This document shows, in pieces, positions 13,034 through 22,490 of a stretch of 38,166 nucleotides of DNA (within the stretch, counting starts at the first letter, position 1; every line of letters starts with the position of its first letter). Below the pieces are notes generated by a model. The model made no database searches. It was not told where the DNA came from and saw only the letters and a program-made list of their open reading frames with translations. The position numbers and the translations under genes were made by a program. This DNA is from an uncultured Megasphaera sp. (GTDB lineage: Bacteria > Bacillota > Negativicutes > Veillonellales > Megasphaeraceae): positions 1-38,166 of the forward strand of contig URLP01000002.1 in the NCBI GenBank assembly GCA_900548635.1, in the 5' to 3' direction.

Positions 13034-14911
13034 ATGAACGGTTTGTATCTCGTTATTATTTCTGCACTCGTTTTCGTACTGGCTTACCGTTTTTACGGCG
13101 CTTTCATTGCCGCAAAAGTCTTAACCCTGAACCAGTACAGAGTCACACCGGCATTCCGCTTCGAAGACGGTCATGACTACGTACCGACGAACAAGTACGT
13201 TGTCTTCGGTCATCACTTCGCAGCTATCGCTGGTGCTGGCCCGCTCGTTGGCCCGGTCATTGCCGCCCAGTTCGGTTATCTGCCCGGTGCTTTATGGATC
13301 CTGATCGGCGGTGTCCTCGCCGGTGCGGTCCATGACATGGTCATCCTCTTCTGCTCTATGCGTTACGACGGCAAATCTATCGCCGAAATCGCAAAAGCAC
13401 AGATTGGCCAGAAGACAGGCGTCGCTACTTCTTTCGCCGTCTTGTTCCTGAATATCCTCTGTATGGCCGGCATGGCCGTTGTTATCGCCAATGCCCTGGC
13501 AAACAGCCCGTGGGGGACTTTCACCATTGGTTCTACCATTCCTATCGCTATCTTCATTGGTATCTACATGCAGTTCCTGCGCCCGGGCAAAATTAAGGAA
13601 GGCACCATCATCGGCGTCATCCTCACTTTGCTCGCCGTCGTCGTCGGCCCGGTCGTCCAGGCTTCGCCGGTCCTCGGCCCGATCTTCACGATCAGCCACA
13701 ACGGCATCTGCATTGCCCTGATCATCTACGGCTTCATCGCTGCGGCCCTTCCGGTATGGCTGCTCCTGGCTCCGCGTGATTACCTCTCGACATACATGAA
13801 GATCGGTACCATCGGTGCCCTGGCTCTCGGCATCCTCATCGTAGGCCCGCAGATCCAGATGCCGGCAACGACGCAGTTCTGCGCTGGCGGCGGCCCGGTC
13901 ATCACCGGTGCTGTCCTTCCGTACATCTTCGTCACCATCGCCTGCGGTGCTGTCTCCGGTTTCCATTCCATGATTTCTACCGGCACGACACCGAAGATGC
14001 TGATGAACGAACGCTCCATCCTGCCTGTCGGCTATGGTGCTATGGTTACTGAATCCTTCGTCGCTATGATGGCCCTGATTGCAGCCTGCGCCCTCGTACC
14101 GAACGATTACTTCGCTATCAACTCTTCGGCTGCACATTTCCAGGCTCTGGGTATCCAGGTCGTCGACCTGCCGCACCTCAATGAAATGGTCGGTGAAAAC
14201 GTCGCTCATCGTCCGGGCGGTGCTGTTTCCCTGGCTGTCGGCATGGCTTACATCTTCTCCAACCTGCCTGGCCTCGACCACCTCATGAACTACTGGTATC
14301 ACTTCTGCATCATGTTCGAAGCCCTCTTCATCATGACGATCATCGATGCTGGTACTCGTGTCGGCCGCTACATGCTCCAGGAACTCGTCGGCCACGTATG
14401 GCCGAAATTCGGTGATCCCCAGTGGAAACCGGGTGCTATCGTCGCCTCGGCTTTGATCTGCGCAGCATGGGGTTACCTCGTACTGAACGGCAACTTGTCC
14501 ACGATTTGGCCGATCTTCGGTGTTTCCAACCAGCTGTTGGCAATCATCGCCCTCTCCATTTCGTCCGTTGTCATCTGCTCCATGGGCAAAGCCCGTTACC
14601 TCTGGGTTACCGGCCTGCCTTGGGCTTTCCTGATGGTCATGATCTTCTGGGCTGACTTCCTGAACATCTTCGAAATCTACCTGCCGAAAGGCGAATGGAC
14701 GATGTTCACAGTCTCCATCATCATGGCGGTCCTCGTCATCATCGTCGCTGTCGGCGCTATCCGCCGCTGCATCTACCTGGCCAAGACTGTTCCGGCCAAC
14801 TATGATACGACGGAAACTGTCGAAGCAGAAGAACTCAAACATCTCCAGGAACTCGTTAAGACAGATAAAGCTGCTCAGCGTTTCCAGGAATTGACCATTG
14901 CTCATCACTAA
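13034..14911 (+). CDS. CstA-family carbon starvation/pyruvate transporter, paralogue 1
   Basis: This 625-residue inner-membrane transporter of the CstA family includes E. coli CstA (peptide/pyruvate) and BtsT (pyruvate). Numerous hydrophobic spans run through it. GHHFAAIAGAGPLVGPVIAAQ (about 58 on) and GFHSMISTGTTPKM are characteristic. It is shorter than the E. coli proteins (about 700 residues). The ATG at 13034 follows AAAGGAGG; the open frame reaches back to 12875 but that part has no ribosome site and lies across the predicted start of the transcript. It is followed by a dispersed repeat, a strong terminator and a second, very similar cstA gene. The likely substrate is pyruvate or a small peptide. 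Confidence 0.92.
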   Translation: MNGLYLVIISALVFVLAYRFYGAFIAAKVLTLNQYRVTPAFRFEDGHDYVPTNKYVVFGHHFAAIAGAGPLVGPVIAAQFGYLPGALWILIGGVLAGAVHDMVILFCSMRYDGKSIAEIAKAQIGQKTGVATSFAVLFLNILCMAGMAVVIANALANSPWGTFTIGSTIPIAIFIGIYMQFLRPGKIKEGTIIGVILTLLAVVVGPVVQASPVLGPIFTISHNGICIALIIYGFIAAALPVWLLLAPRDYLSTYMKIGTIGALALGILIVGPQIQMPATTQFCAGGGPVITGAVLPYIFVTIACGAVSGFHSMISTGTTPKMLMNERSILPVGYGAMVTESFVAMMALIAACALVPNDYFAINSSAAHFQALGIQVVDLPHLNEMVGENVAHRPGGAVSLAVGMAYIFSNLPGLDHLMNYWYHFCIMFEALFIMTIIDAGTRVGRYMLQELVGHVWPKFGDPQWKPGAIVASALICAAWGYLVLNGNLSTIWPIFGVSNQLLAIIALSISSVVICSMGKARYLWVTGLPWAFLMVMIFWADFLNIFEIYLPKGEWTMFTVSIIMAVLVIIVAVGAIRRCIYLAKTVPANYDTTETVEAEELKHLQELVKTDKAAQRFQELTIAHH

Positions 14912-14913
14912 AT

Positions 14914-14988
14914 CGTTCGTCGTAGGTCGTTCATCGTTTGCCGATGTGTGTGAATTTTCGATGAACGATGAACGCTAAACGAACTACG
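14914..14988. repeat. Dispersed intergenic repeat, copy 4, with internal inverted parts
   Basis: It begins CGTTCGTCGTAGGTCG and continues TTCATCGTTTGCCG. After about 16 nt it returns in inverted form as CGATGAACGATGAACG and then CGAACTACGAA, so it can fold into an imperfect hairpin. It starts 3 nt after the cstA1 stop codon and runs straight into the terminator. Confidence 0.65.
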
Positions 14989-15025
14989 AAAAGGGGCTGT
15001 CGCTTAATGCGACAGCCCCTTTTTT
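14989..15025 (+). terminator. Terminator of cstA1
   Basis: A 15-bp perfect stem (14989-15003 with 15009-15023, 5-nt loop) ends in a T run. The cstA genes are therefore separate transcription units. Confidence 0.93.
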
Positions 15026-15164
15026 ATGCCCAAAATGCAAAGTATTTTTTGAGAGAGAGAATTAAAATTCCTGTTCTGCAACGATTTTTCTTATTTTATA
15101 ATAATCTGTTATTTTTATTATGAATTTTGTTCATGCATAATTTGTCATCTTTACTATAAGTAAC

Positions 15165-15193
15165 TTGAATTTTCCCCTTCTTTATCCTATAGT
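15165..15193 (+). promoter_or_regulatory. Promoter of cstA2
   Basis: TTGAAT (15165-15170), a 17-nt spacer and TATAGT (15188-15193) precede a leader of about 140 nt. The upstream 15026-15164 is AT-rich and shows no gene. Within the leader a small CGAAGT-ATA-ACTTCG palindrome lies near 15261-15276. Confidence 0.65.
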
Positions 15194-15207
15194 ATGAGTA
15201 TAGGTAC

Positions 15208-15216
15208 AGTGTATAC
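15208..15216 (+). promoter_or_regulatory. Shared leader motif of the cstA paralogues, copy 2
   Basis: AGTGTATAC is repeated here at nearly the same distance from the -10 box as in cstA1 (15 versus 16 nt). Conservation of both sequence and position supports a common regulator of the two transporters. Confidence 0.45.
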
Positions 15217-15340
15217 TTTATTCCCCGTACGATACATTTTCTATATCATACCCAGAGGAACGAAGTATAACTTCGGGTAAATCGAACATGGAGTAAGTCT
15301 GCACTTTACACGCTATACGCTACAAAGGAGGGATTGTTTT

Positions 15341-17218
15341 ATGAATGGTTTGTATCTCGTTATCATCTCTGCACTCGTATTCGTACTGGCCTACCGCTTC
15401 TACGGCGCCTTCATCGCCGCCAAAGTACTGACGGTCAACCAGTACAAAGTCACACCGGCCTTCCGCTTTGAAGACGGTCATGACTACGTACCGACGAATA
15501 AGTACGTCGTCTTCGGCCATCACTTCGCCGCTATCGCCGGTGCCGGCCCGCTCGTAGGCCCGGTCATCGCCGCTCAGTTCGGTTATCTGCCCGGTGCCTT
15601 GTGGATCCTCATCGGCGGCGTCCTCGCCGGTGCTGTCCACGACATGGTCATCCTCTTCGCTTCCATGCGCTATGACGGCAAGTCCATCGCCGAAATCGCA
15701 AAAGCCCAGATCGGTGACAAAGTCGGCCTGGCCACATCTTTTGCCGTCCTCTTCCTCAACATCCTGGCTATGGCCGGCATGGCCGTCGTCATCGTCAATG
15801 CCCTGCATGACAGCCCCTGGGGCACGTTCACCATCGGCATGACCATCCCTATCGCTATCTTCATCGGCCTCTACATGCAGTACCTGCGTCCGGGCCACAT
15901 TAAAGAAGGCACGATCATCGGCGTCGTCCTGACGCTCCTCGCCGTCGTCGCCGGCCCTTCCGTCCAGGCGTCGCCGACGCTGGCCCCGCTCTTTACGATC
16001 AATGCCCAGGGCATTTCCATCGCCCTCATCATCTACGGCTTCGTCGCCGCAGCCCTGCCGGTATGGCTGCTCCTGGCACCGCGTGACTACCTCTCGACGT
16101 ACATGAAGATCGGTACTATCGGCGCCCTCGCTATCGGCATCATCATCGTCGGACCGATGGTCCAGATGCCGGCTGTCACCCAGTTCTGCGCCGGCGGCGG
16201 CCCGGTCATCACCGGTCCTGTCCTGCCGTACATCTTCATCACCATCGCCTGCGGTGCTGTCTCTGGCTTCCACTGCATGATTTCCACCGGCACAACACCG
16301 AAGATGCTGATGAACGAACGCTCTATCCTGCCTGTCGGCTACGGTGCTATGCTTACGGAATCCTTCGTCGGCATGATGGCTCTGATTGCAGCCTGCTCGC
16401 TCGTACCGAATGACTACTTCGCCATCAACTCGACAGCTGCTCATTTCCAGGCTCTCGGCATCCAGGTCGTCGACCTGCCGCACCTCAATGAAATGGTCGG
16501 CGAAAACGTCGCCCATCGTCCGGGCGGTGCTGTTTCCCTGGCTGTCGGCATGGCCTACATCTTCTCCAACCTGCCCGGCCTCGACCACCTCATGAACTAC
16601 TGGTATCACTTCTGCATCATGTTCGAAGCCCTCTTCATCATGACAATCATCGATGCCGGTACTCGTGTCGGCCGCTACATGCTCCAGGAACTCGTCGGCC
16701 GCATCTGGCCGAAATTTGGCGATCCCCACTGGCTGCCCGGTGCCATCATCGCTTCGGCTGCTATCTCCGGTGCATGGGGCTACATCGTCCTCCAGGGCAA
16801 CCTCTCCACGATCTGGCCGATCTTCGGTGTCTCCAACCAGCTCCTGGCCATCATCACCCTGGCTATCTCGACGGTTATCATCTGCGCCATGGGCAAAGCC
16901 CGCTTCGCCTGGGTCACGGTTATCCCCTGGGCTTTCCTGACGGTCGTCATCTTCTGGGCCGATTACCTCAACATGTTCAACATCTATCTGCCGAAACAGG
17001 AATGGCTCCTCTTCTGCGTATCGGCAATCATGGCTATCCTGGTCATCATCGTCAGCGTGGCATCGATCAAGAAATGCCTCCAGCTGGCCAAGACCGTACC
17101 GCCTAGCTACGATACGACAGAAACCGTAGAAGCAGAAGAACTGAAGCACCTGGAAGAACTCGTCAAGACCGACCCGGTCGCCAAACGCTTCAAAGAACTC
17201 ACTGTGGATCATCATTAG
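15341..17218 (+). CDS. CstA-family carbon starvation/pyruvate transporter, paralogue 2
   Basis: It is a 625-residue inner-membrane transporter of the same length as paralogue 1. Only about three residues differ in the first 120, with more scattered changes later (for example VVNALHDSPWG versus VIANALANSPWG). The pair clearly arose by tandem duplication. AAAGGAGGG precedes the ATG. It has its own promoter and terminator, so the copies can be expressed independently. Likely substrates are pyruvate or peptides; the few differences in the middle and C-terminal spans may tune affinity. The nearby LytTR regulator (26271-27002) is of the family that controls pyruvate transporters in other bacteria. 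Confidence 0.92.
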   Translation: MNGLYLVIISALVFVLAYRFYGAFIAAKVLTVNQYKVTPAFRFEDGHDYVPTNKYVVFGHHFAAIAGAGPLVGPVIAAQFGYLPGALWILIGGVLAGAVHDMVILFASMRYDGKSIAEIAKAQIGDKVGLATSFAVLFLNILAMAGMAVVIVNALHDSPWGTFTIGMTIPIAIFIGLYMQYLRPGHIKEGTIIGVVLTLLAVVAGPSVQASPTLAPLFTINAQGISIALIIYGFVAAALPVWLLLAPRDYLSTYMKIGTIGALAIGIIIVGPMVQMPAVTQFCAGGGPVITGPVLPYIFITIACGAVSGFHCMISTGTTPKMLMNERSILPVGYGAMLTESFVGMMALIAACSLVPNDYFAINSTAAHFQALGIQVVDLPHLNEMVGENVAHRPGGAVSLAVGMAYIFSNLPGLDHLMNYWYHFCIMFEALFIMTIIDAGTRVGRYMLQELVGRIWPKFGDPHWLPGAIIASAAISGAWGYIVLQGNLSTIWPIFGVSNQLLAIITLAISTVIICAMGKARFAWVTVIPWAFLTVVIFWADYLNMFNIYLPKQEWLLFCVSAIMAILVIIVSVASIKKCLQLAKTVPPSYDTTETVEAEELKHLEELVKTDPVAKRFKELTVDHH

Positions 17219-17223
17219 GATAT

Positions 17224-17256
17224 AAAAAAGCTGTCGCTTTTGCGGCAGCTTTTTTT
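17224..17256 (+). terminator. Terminator of cstA2
   Basis: An 8-bp stem with one G-U pair (17230-17237 with 17242-17249, TTTT loop) is flanked by A and T runs. It begins 6 nt after the stop codon. Confidence 0.9.
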
Positions 17257-17321
17257 ATACGTTATACCTAATTGTTTAACGTTTAACTTTATTTTATTTT
17301 AAAATTTTATCGTAAAACATC

Positions 17322-17350
17322 TTGACATTGGCCACCAAATTGCGTACAAT
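17322..17350 (+). promoter_or_regulatory. Promoter of the ilv T-box leader
   Basis: TTGACA (17322-17327), a 17-nt spacer and TACAAT (17345-17350) lie about 45 nt upstream of the T-box stem I. Confidence 0.88.
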
Positions 17351-17397
17351 GTGTTCAAGCTTCAAGGAACAAACCGTGAAGCGAAATATTCGTAAAT

Positions 17398-18736
<1,339 letters not shown>

Positions 18737-18742
18737 TAAAAG

Positions 18743-18826
18743 CCGTTTGTCGTGGGTCGTTCGTCGTTTGTCGAAAAAAACAGCGGCGAGCGGTCCCGAC
18801 GAACTGCGATGAACGATGAACGATAA
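18743..18826. repeat. Dispersed intergenic repeat, copy 5, inside the ilv operon
   Basis: GTTTGTCGTGGGTCGTTCG starts it, followed by an A run, AACAGCGGCGAGCGG and the inverted block CGATGAACGATGAACG. It fills almost the whole ilvC-ilvB spacer without a T-run terminator, so transcription probably passes through it. It may form an RNA hairpin that separates the two messages. Confidence 0.65.
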
Positions 18827-18842
18827 TTACAAGAGGTGATAA

Positions 18843-20543
18843 ATGATGAGAATGACTGGGGCACGGGCTGTGCTGGAATGTTTGAAGAAAGAAGGCGTCG
18901 ATGTCGTCTTCGGCTATCCCGGCGGGGCAATCCTGCCGCTGTATGACGAGATGTTCAAAGACCATTTCCGGCACATCCTTACCGGTCATGAACAAGGGGC
19001 TGTCCACGCAGCCGACGGCTACGCCCGCGTCACGGGCCGGCCCGGCGTCTGCATTGCCACTTCCGGACCTGGGGTCTGCAACATGGTCACAGGTATCGCC
19101 ACGGCCAATATGGACTCTATTCCCATGGTCATCATCAGCGGCCAGGTCCCAACGGGCCTCATCGGCCGCGACTCCTTCCAGGAAGCTGATATTTCCGGCA
19201 TCACATCGCCCATTACCAAGCACAACTACCTGGTAAAGAACGTCGCCTCGATTCCACGGGTCCTGAAGGAAGCCTTCTACATCGCCTCGACGGGCCGTCC
19301 CGGCCCGGTCCTCATCGACATCGCTAAAGATGCCTTGGAAGCAGAAATCAATTTCGAGTATCCTGATAAAGTGAACCTGCCCGGCTACGTCGTCGAAACG
19401 AGCGGCCAGGCCTACGACATCGACCGCGCCGTGGCTATGATCCAGCAGAGCCAGAAGCCGGTCTTCGTCGTCGGCGGCGGCGTGATTCTTTCGGAAACGA
19501 CGCAGTTCCTCAAGGATATCGTTGAAACGACGGAGATTCCCGTCGTCACGACCCTCATGGGCAAAGGGGCTTTCCCCGATTCCCAGCCGCTCCATCTCGG
19601 CATGGGCGGCATGCACGGTTCCTACGCTTCGAACAAGGCCATTTCCGGCTGCGACCTGCTCATCGCCTTAGGCGCCCGCTTCGACGAACGCCTGACCAGC
19701 CGAGCCGATACTTTTGCACCGAACGCCCAGATCATCCATTTTGAAATCGACGACGTCGAAATCGACAAAATCGTCGATATCGATTTGGGCATCAAAGGGG
19801 ACCTGCGCTGGTCCCTGCCCCTTTTCGCCAAGAAACTGAAGGAAGGCAATTTCGATTACGACGCTGCCTTTGCCGCCTGGCGCCAGGAAGTCCTGGCCAT
19901 GAAGAAGGCGCATCCCTTTATGACGCCGCCGCGTCCCGGCTATATTTCACCCCAGTCAATCTTCGCCGCCGTCCGAGACATTACCCGGAACGACGACACC
20001 GTAGCCATTACCGACGTCGGTCAGCATCAGATGTGGGCGGCCCAGTTCTTCACGACAGACCAGCCGCGGCACTTCATTTCTTCTGGCGGCCTGGGGACCA
20101 TGGGCTTCGGCCTGCCGGCAGCGCTGGGTGCAAAAATCGCCTGTCCTGAAAAGACCATCGTCCTTTTCTCCGGCGACGGCAGCATCATGATGAACTGTCA
20201 GGAACTGGATACGCTCTCGAAATACGGCGTCGACGTGAAAATCATCGTCCTGCACAACAATGCCCTGGGCATGATCATCCAGCTCCAGGATTTCTTCTAC
20301 GACAAGCACTATTCACAATGCGCCCTGAACAAAAAGAAGAGCCTGCCGCTCCTGGCAGAAGCCCTGGGCGTTAAGGGATATGCGATTGAAAAGCAGGATG
20401 ACCTCGTCCCGGTCCTGAAGGAAGCCTTCGCCCATCCGGGACCGGCCCTGGTCGACATCCGAGTCTCGCCGCAGGAACGGGTCTACCCGACGGTTCCCGG
20501 CGGCAAAGCACTGAGTGAGATGATTTTAGGAGGTGACGCCTGA
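18843..20543 (+). CDS. ilvB: Acetolactate synthase, large catalytic subunit
   Basis: This 566-residue thiamine-diphosphate enzyme joins two pyruvates, or pyruvate and 2-oxobutyrate, as the first common step of branched-chain amino acid synthesis. The three ThDP-enzyme domains are present: the N-terminal PYR domain with catalytic Glu50 in GHEQGAVHAADGYAR, the central FAD/helical domain, and the PP domain with the ThDP-Mg motif GDGSIMMNCQEL (about 444 on) ending in HNN. GAGG lies 6 nt before the first of two ATG codons. It overlaps the start of ilvN by one base, which implies coupled translation of the subunits. Confidence 0.96.
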   Translation: MMRMTGARAVLECLKKEGVDVVFGYPGGAILPLYDEMFKDHFRHILTGHEQGAVHAADGYARVTGRPGVCIATSGPGVCNMVTGIATANMDSIPMVIISGQVPTGLIGRDSFQEADISGITSPITKHNYLVKNVASIPRVLKEAFYIASTGRPGPVLIDIAKDALEAEINFEYPDKVNLPGYVVETSGQAYDIDRAVAMIQQSQKPVFVVGGGVILSETTQFLKDIVETTEIPVVTTLMGKGAFPDSQPLHLGMGGMHGSYASNKAISGCDLLIALGARFDERLTSRADTFAPNAQIIHFEIDDVEIDKIVDIDLGIKGDLRWSLPLFAKKLKEGNFDYDAAFAAWRQEVLAMKKAHPFMTPPRPGYISPQSIFAAVRDITRNDDTVAITDVGQHQMWAAQFFTTDQPRHFISSGGLGTMGFGLPAALGAKIACPEKTIVLFSGDGSIMMNCQELDTLSKYGVDVKIIVLHNNALGMIIQLQDFFYDKHYSQCALNKKKSLPLLAEALGVKGYAIEKQDDLVPVLKEAFAHPGPALVDIRVSPQERVYPTVPGGKALSEMILGGDA

Positions 20544-21046
20544 TGAGGAAACAGCATCTGGCTATTTTGACGGACAATAAACCGGGCGTGCTCACGCACA
20601 TCGCCGGACTAATCAGCCGCAAGGCCATCAACATCGAATCATTGACAGTCGGTTATACGGAAGAACCGGATGTGTCGCGCTTCAATATCGTCATCAGCAT
20701 CGAAGACGATAAAGAATTGAAACAGACCATCAGCCAGCTGGCCAAACTCATCGACGTTATTAAAATCATCAACCTCGATGAAGCGCCTTTCATCAGCTAC
20801 GAACTGGCCATGATCAAGGTCCGCTACGACACGCCGCAAGTCCGCGACGAATTGGCCAGCCTGGCCAGTTTGTTCCACGCCAAAATCGTTGACGTAAACT
20901 TGAATTCACTCATTCTCCGCGTCACGGGACGCGAAGACCACGTCAATGCCCTCATCAAGGTATTGGCGCCATATGAAATCTTAGAAATCGCCCGAACCGG
21001 GACGATATCCCTCTCACGAGGCCTCGTACCGGTCAAGGCGATGTGA
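20543..21046 (+). CDS. ilvN: Acetolactate synthase, small regulatory subunit
   Basis: This 167-residue regulatory subunit binds valine and stimulates the catalytic subunit. The N-terminal ACT domain starts HLAILTDNKPGVLTHIAGLISRK-like and includes RKAINIESLTVGYTE. A C-terminal ALS_ss domain follows with ILRVTGREDHVNALIKVL. The length matches the IlvH/IlvN long type. The ATG overlaps the ilvB stop (TGATG), with AGGAGGTG inside the end of ilvB. It is the last gene of the operon. Confidence 0.95.
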   Translation: MRKQHLAILTDNKPGVLTHIAGLISRKAINIESLTVGYTEEPDVSRFNIVISIEDDKELKQTISQLAKLIDVIKIINLDEAPFISYELAMIKVRYDTPQVRDELASLASLFHAKIVDVNLNSLILRVTGREDHVNALIKVLAPYEILEIARTGTISLSRGLVPVKAM

Positions 21047-21077
21047 AAAAGCTGCCGCTTCTGCGGCAGCTTTTTTT
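21046..21077 (+). terminator. Terminator of the ilvCBN operon
   Basis: An 8-bp perfect stem (21051-21058 with 21063-21070, TTCT loop) is flanked by A on the left and seven T on the right. It starts at the ilvN stop codon. Confidence 0.92.
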
Positions 21078-21108
21078 GTGAATACTATCACCTATCTTGA
21101 TGCCTATA

Positions 21109-21117
21109 TGGTATAAT
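21109..21117 (+). promoter_or_regulatory. Extended -10 promoter of the kinase pair
   Basis: TGGTATAAT is an extended -10 box 37 nt upstream of the first kinase ATG. No good -35 is present, as expected for this promoter class. Confidence 0.55.
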
Positions 21118-21154
21118 TATCGTATATCATTATAACTTCAAGAGGTGTCTGTCT

Positions 21155-22471
21155 ATGGATTTCGCTGCGGCAATGGTACTCGCTGGAATGATATCCTTTG
21201 TACCGCCTACGATTGTGCTTTATCTGGCTTTGAGCCCGGCCCTGTCAAAGCAAGAACGCCGCTATACGGCCTGGTCCTTCGCTATTATTTTGATACTCGA
21301 AACGCTTCTTTATCTCTATTTCTTTCATATCGGCATTTTCAAAATGGAGTGGCTCTCTTTCAAGAAGATGCTGCTTACCTACTGGCCGCCGCTTCTTTTG
21401 GCGACTTTTATCATTTCTCAGCCTTATTTCTACCAGAATCTCTTTGTCGCCGGCATGGAGGGCCTGTATATTTCCTTTCTCCACACGACATGTATGAGCG
21501 TGACCATGGTTTTCATCACGAAAGGCGAATTCCTGGACTACTGCGTCCTCTATTTATTCTCCTATTCCCTCGTCTACGTGATTTCGGCACCGCTGCTGCT
21601 GAAGTTCTTCCGGGACCTCTTCTTTAAATATCGGACTTTCTCGATGCTGGCCTTCTGGAAATACGCCGCCTGGATACCGATTTTGATCAGCACCTATTCC
21701 GCCGTCCTCGCCCTGCGCCCGGGCCCCCTGCCGGAAGACAACATGATTTCCCGTGTCTTCCAGGCCCTTTCGGGTATCTTCATGGCCGTCATCATGTATA
21801 CCGGCACGCGCCAGATGTCCCATCAGGTCCATACCCAGCAGAAATCGCATCTCCTGGGCGCCCAGATGGAAGCCCTCAGCGACTACACGGGCCTTTTACA
21901 GGACATGCAGAAGCGCATGTCCATCTTCCGCCACGACAGCCGCCATCAGCTGCGCCTCCTTTCGGAACTGATCCAGCAGGGCGACGACGAGGCAGCCCTG
22001 ACCTTCCTCGATACGCTGCATACGGAGCTCCAGGAAACACAGCTGCAGAAGTGGACGAAGAATAAATTCATCAATACTGCCGTCTCGCCGGGACTGGAAC
22101 GGATGCGCCGCGCAGGCTTTGACGTCACGGTCAGCCTGCCCTTACCACAAAGCCTGCCTTTTGAAATCGATTTGGGCAGCCTCATGGCCAAAGCCATCCA
22201 GATTTCAGAACAGGCCCTGGAAAAGCAGCCCGAAGATCACCGCATTTTCTTTATGGGCAGCCACCGAACGCACGACAGCCTGATTATCATCGTCAAACAC
22301 TGGATTGCCGAAGACGATGCTGCCGAGGGTACCGACTTCCTGCGGTACGAGCCGTATGGCCAGATTGTCCCGGCCCTCAATGCTTTTTCTACAGCTTACG
22401 ACGCATCCTTCCGCTACGACCTGAAAGAACACATGGTCAGCCTGTACTTGACCATTCCTTATTCTGACTGA
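21155..22471 (+). CDS. AgrC-like membrane sensor with phospho-acceptor His but degenerate ATPase domain
   Basis: This 438-residue membrane protein has six or seven hydrophobic spans in the first 215 residues. A helical stretch then carries FRHDSRHQLRLL with His260 and His264, the phospho-acceptor region of LytS/AgrC-type kinases. The expected GHKL ATPase domain follows but is worn away. The N-box should read NxxxNA, but the region reads LMAKAIQISEQAL (about 343-355). The GHGIG glycine box is missing (RYEPYGQIVPALNAF instead). It should therefore be unable to bind ATP normally. It is paralogous along its whole length to the next gene, which has the opposite defect, and the two lie 19 nt apart. 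GAGGTG precedes the ATG. It probably acts as the phospho-acceptor half of a heterodimer. Confidence 0.8.
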   Translation: MDFAAAMVLAGMISFVPPTIVLYLALSPALSKQERRYTAWSFAIILILETLLYLYFFHIGIFKMEWLSFKKMLLTYWPPLLLATFIISQPYFYQNLFVAGMEGLYISFLHTTCMSVTMVFITKGEFLDYCVLYLFSYSLVYVISAPLLLKFFRDLFFKYRTFSMLAFWKYAAWIPILISTYSAVLALRPGPLPEDNMISRVFQALSGIFMAVIMYTGTRQMSHQVHTQQKSHLLGAQMEALSDYTGLLQDMQKRMSIFRHDSRHQLRLLSELIQQGDDEAALTFLDTLHTELQETQLQKWTKNKFINTAVSPGLERMRRAGFDVTVSLPLPQSLPFEIDLGSLMAKAIQISEQALEKQPEDHRIFFMGSHRTHDSLIIIVKHWIAEDDAAEGTDFLRYEPYGQIVPALNAFSTAYDASFRYDLKEHMVSLYLTIPYSD

Positions 22472-22490
22472 GAGGAGGTGCCCGACGCCC

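Noticed and set aside
13292..17215. Very long open frames antisense to both cstA genes (about 540 and 630 codons)
   Set aside because: They mirror the membrane-protein codon use of cstA, lack ribosome sites and family features, and are rich in Asp/Glu/Arg as expected for antisense of hydrophobic codons.
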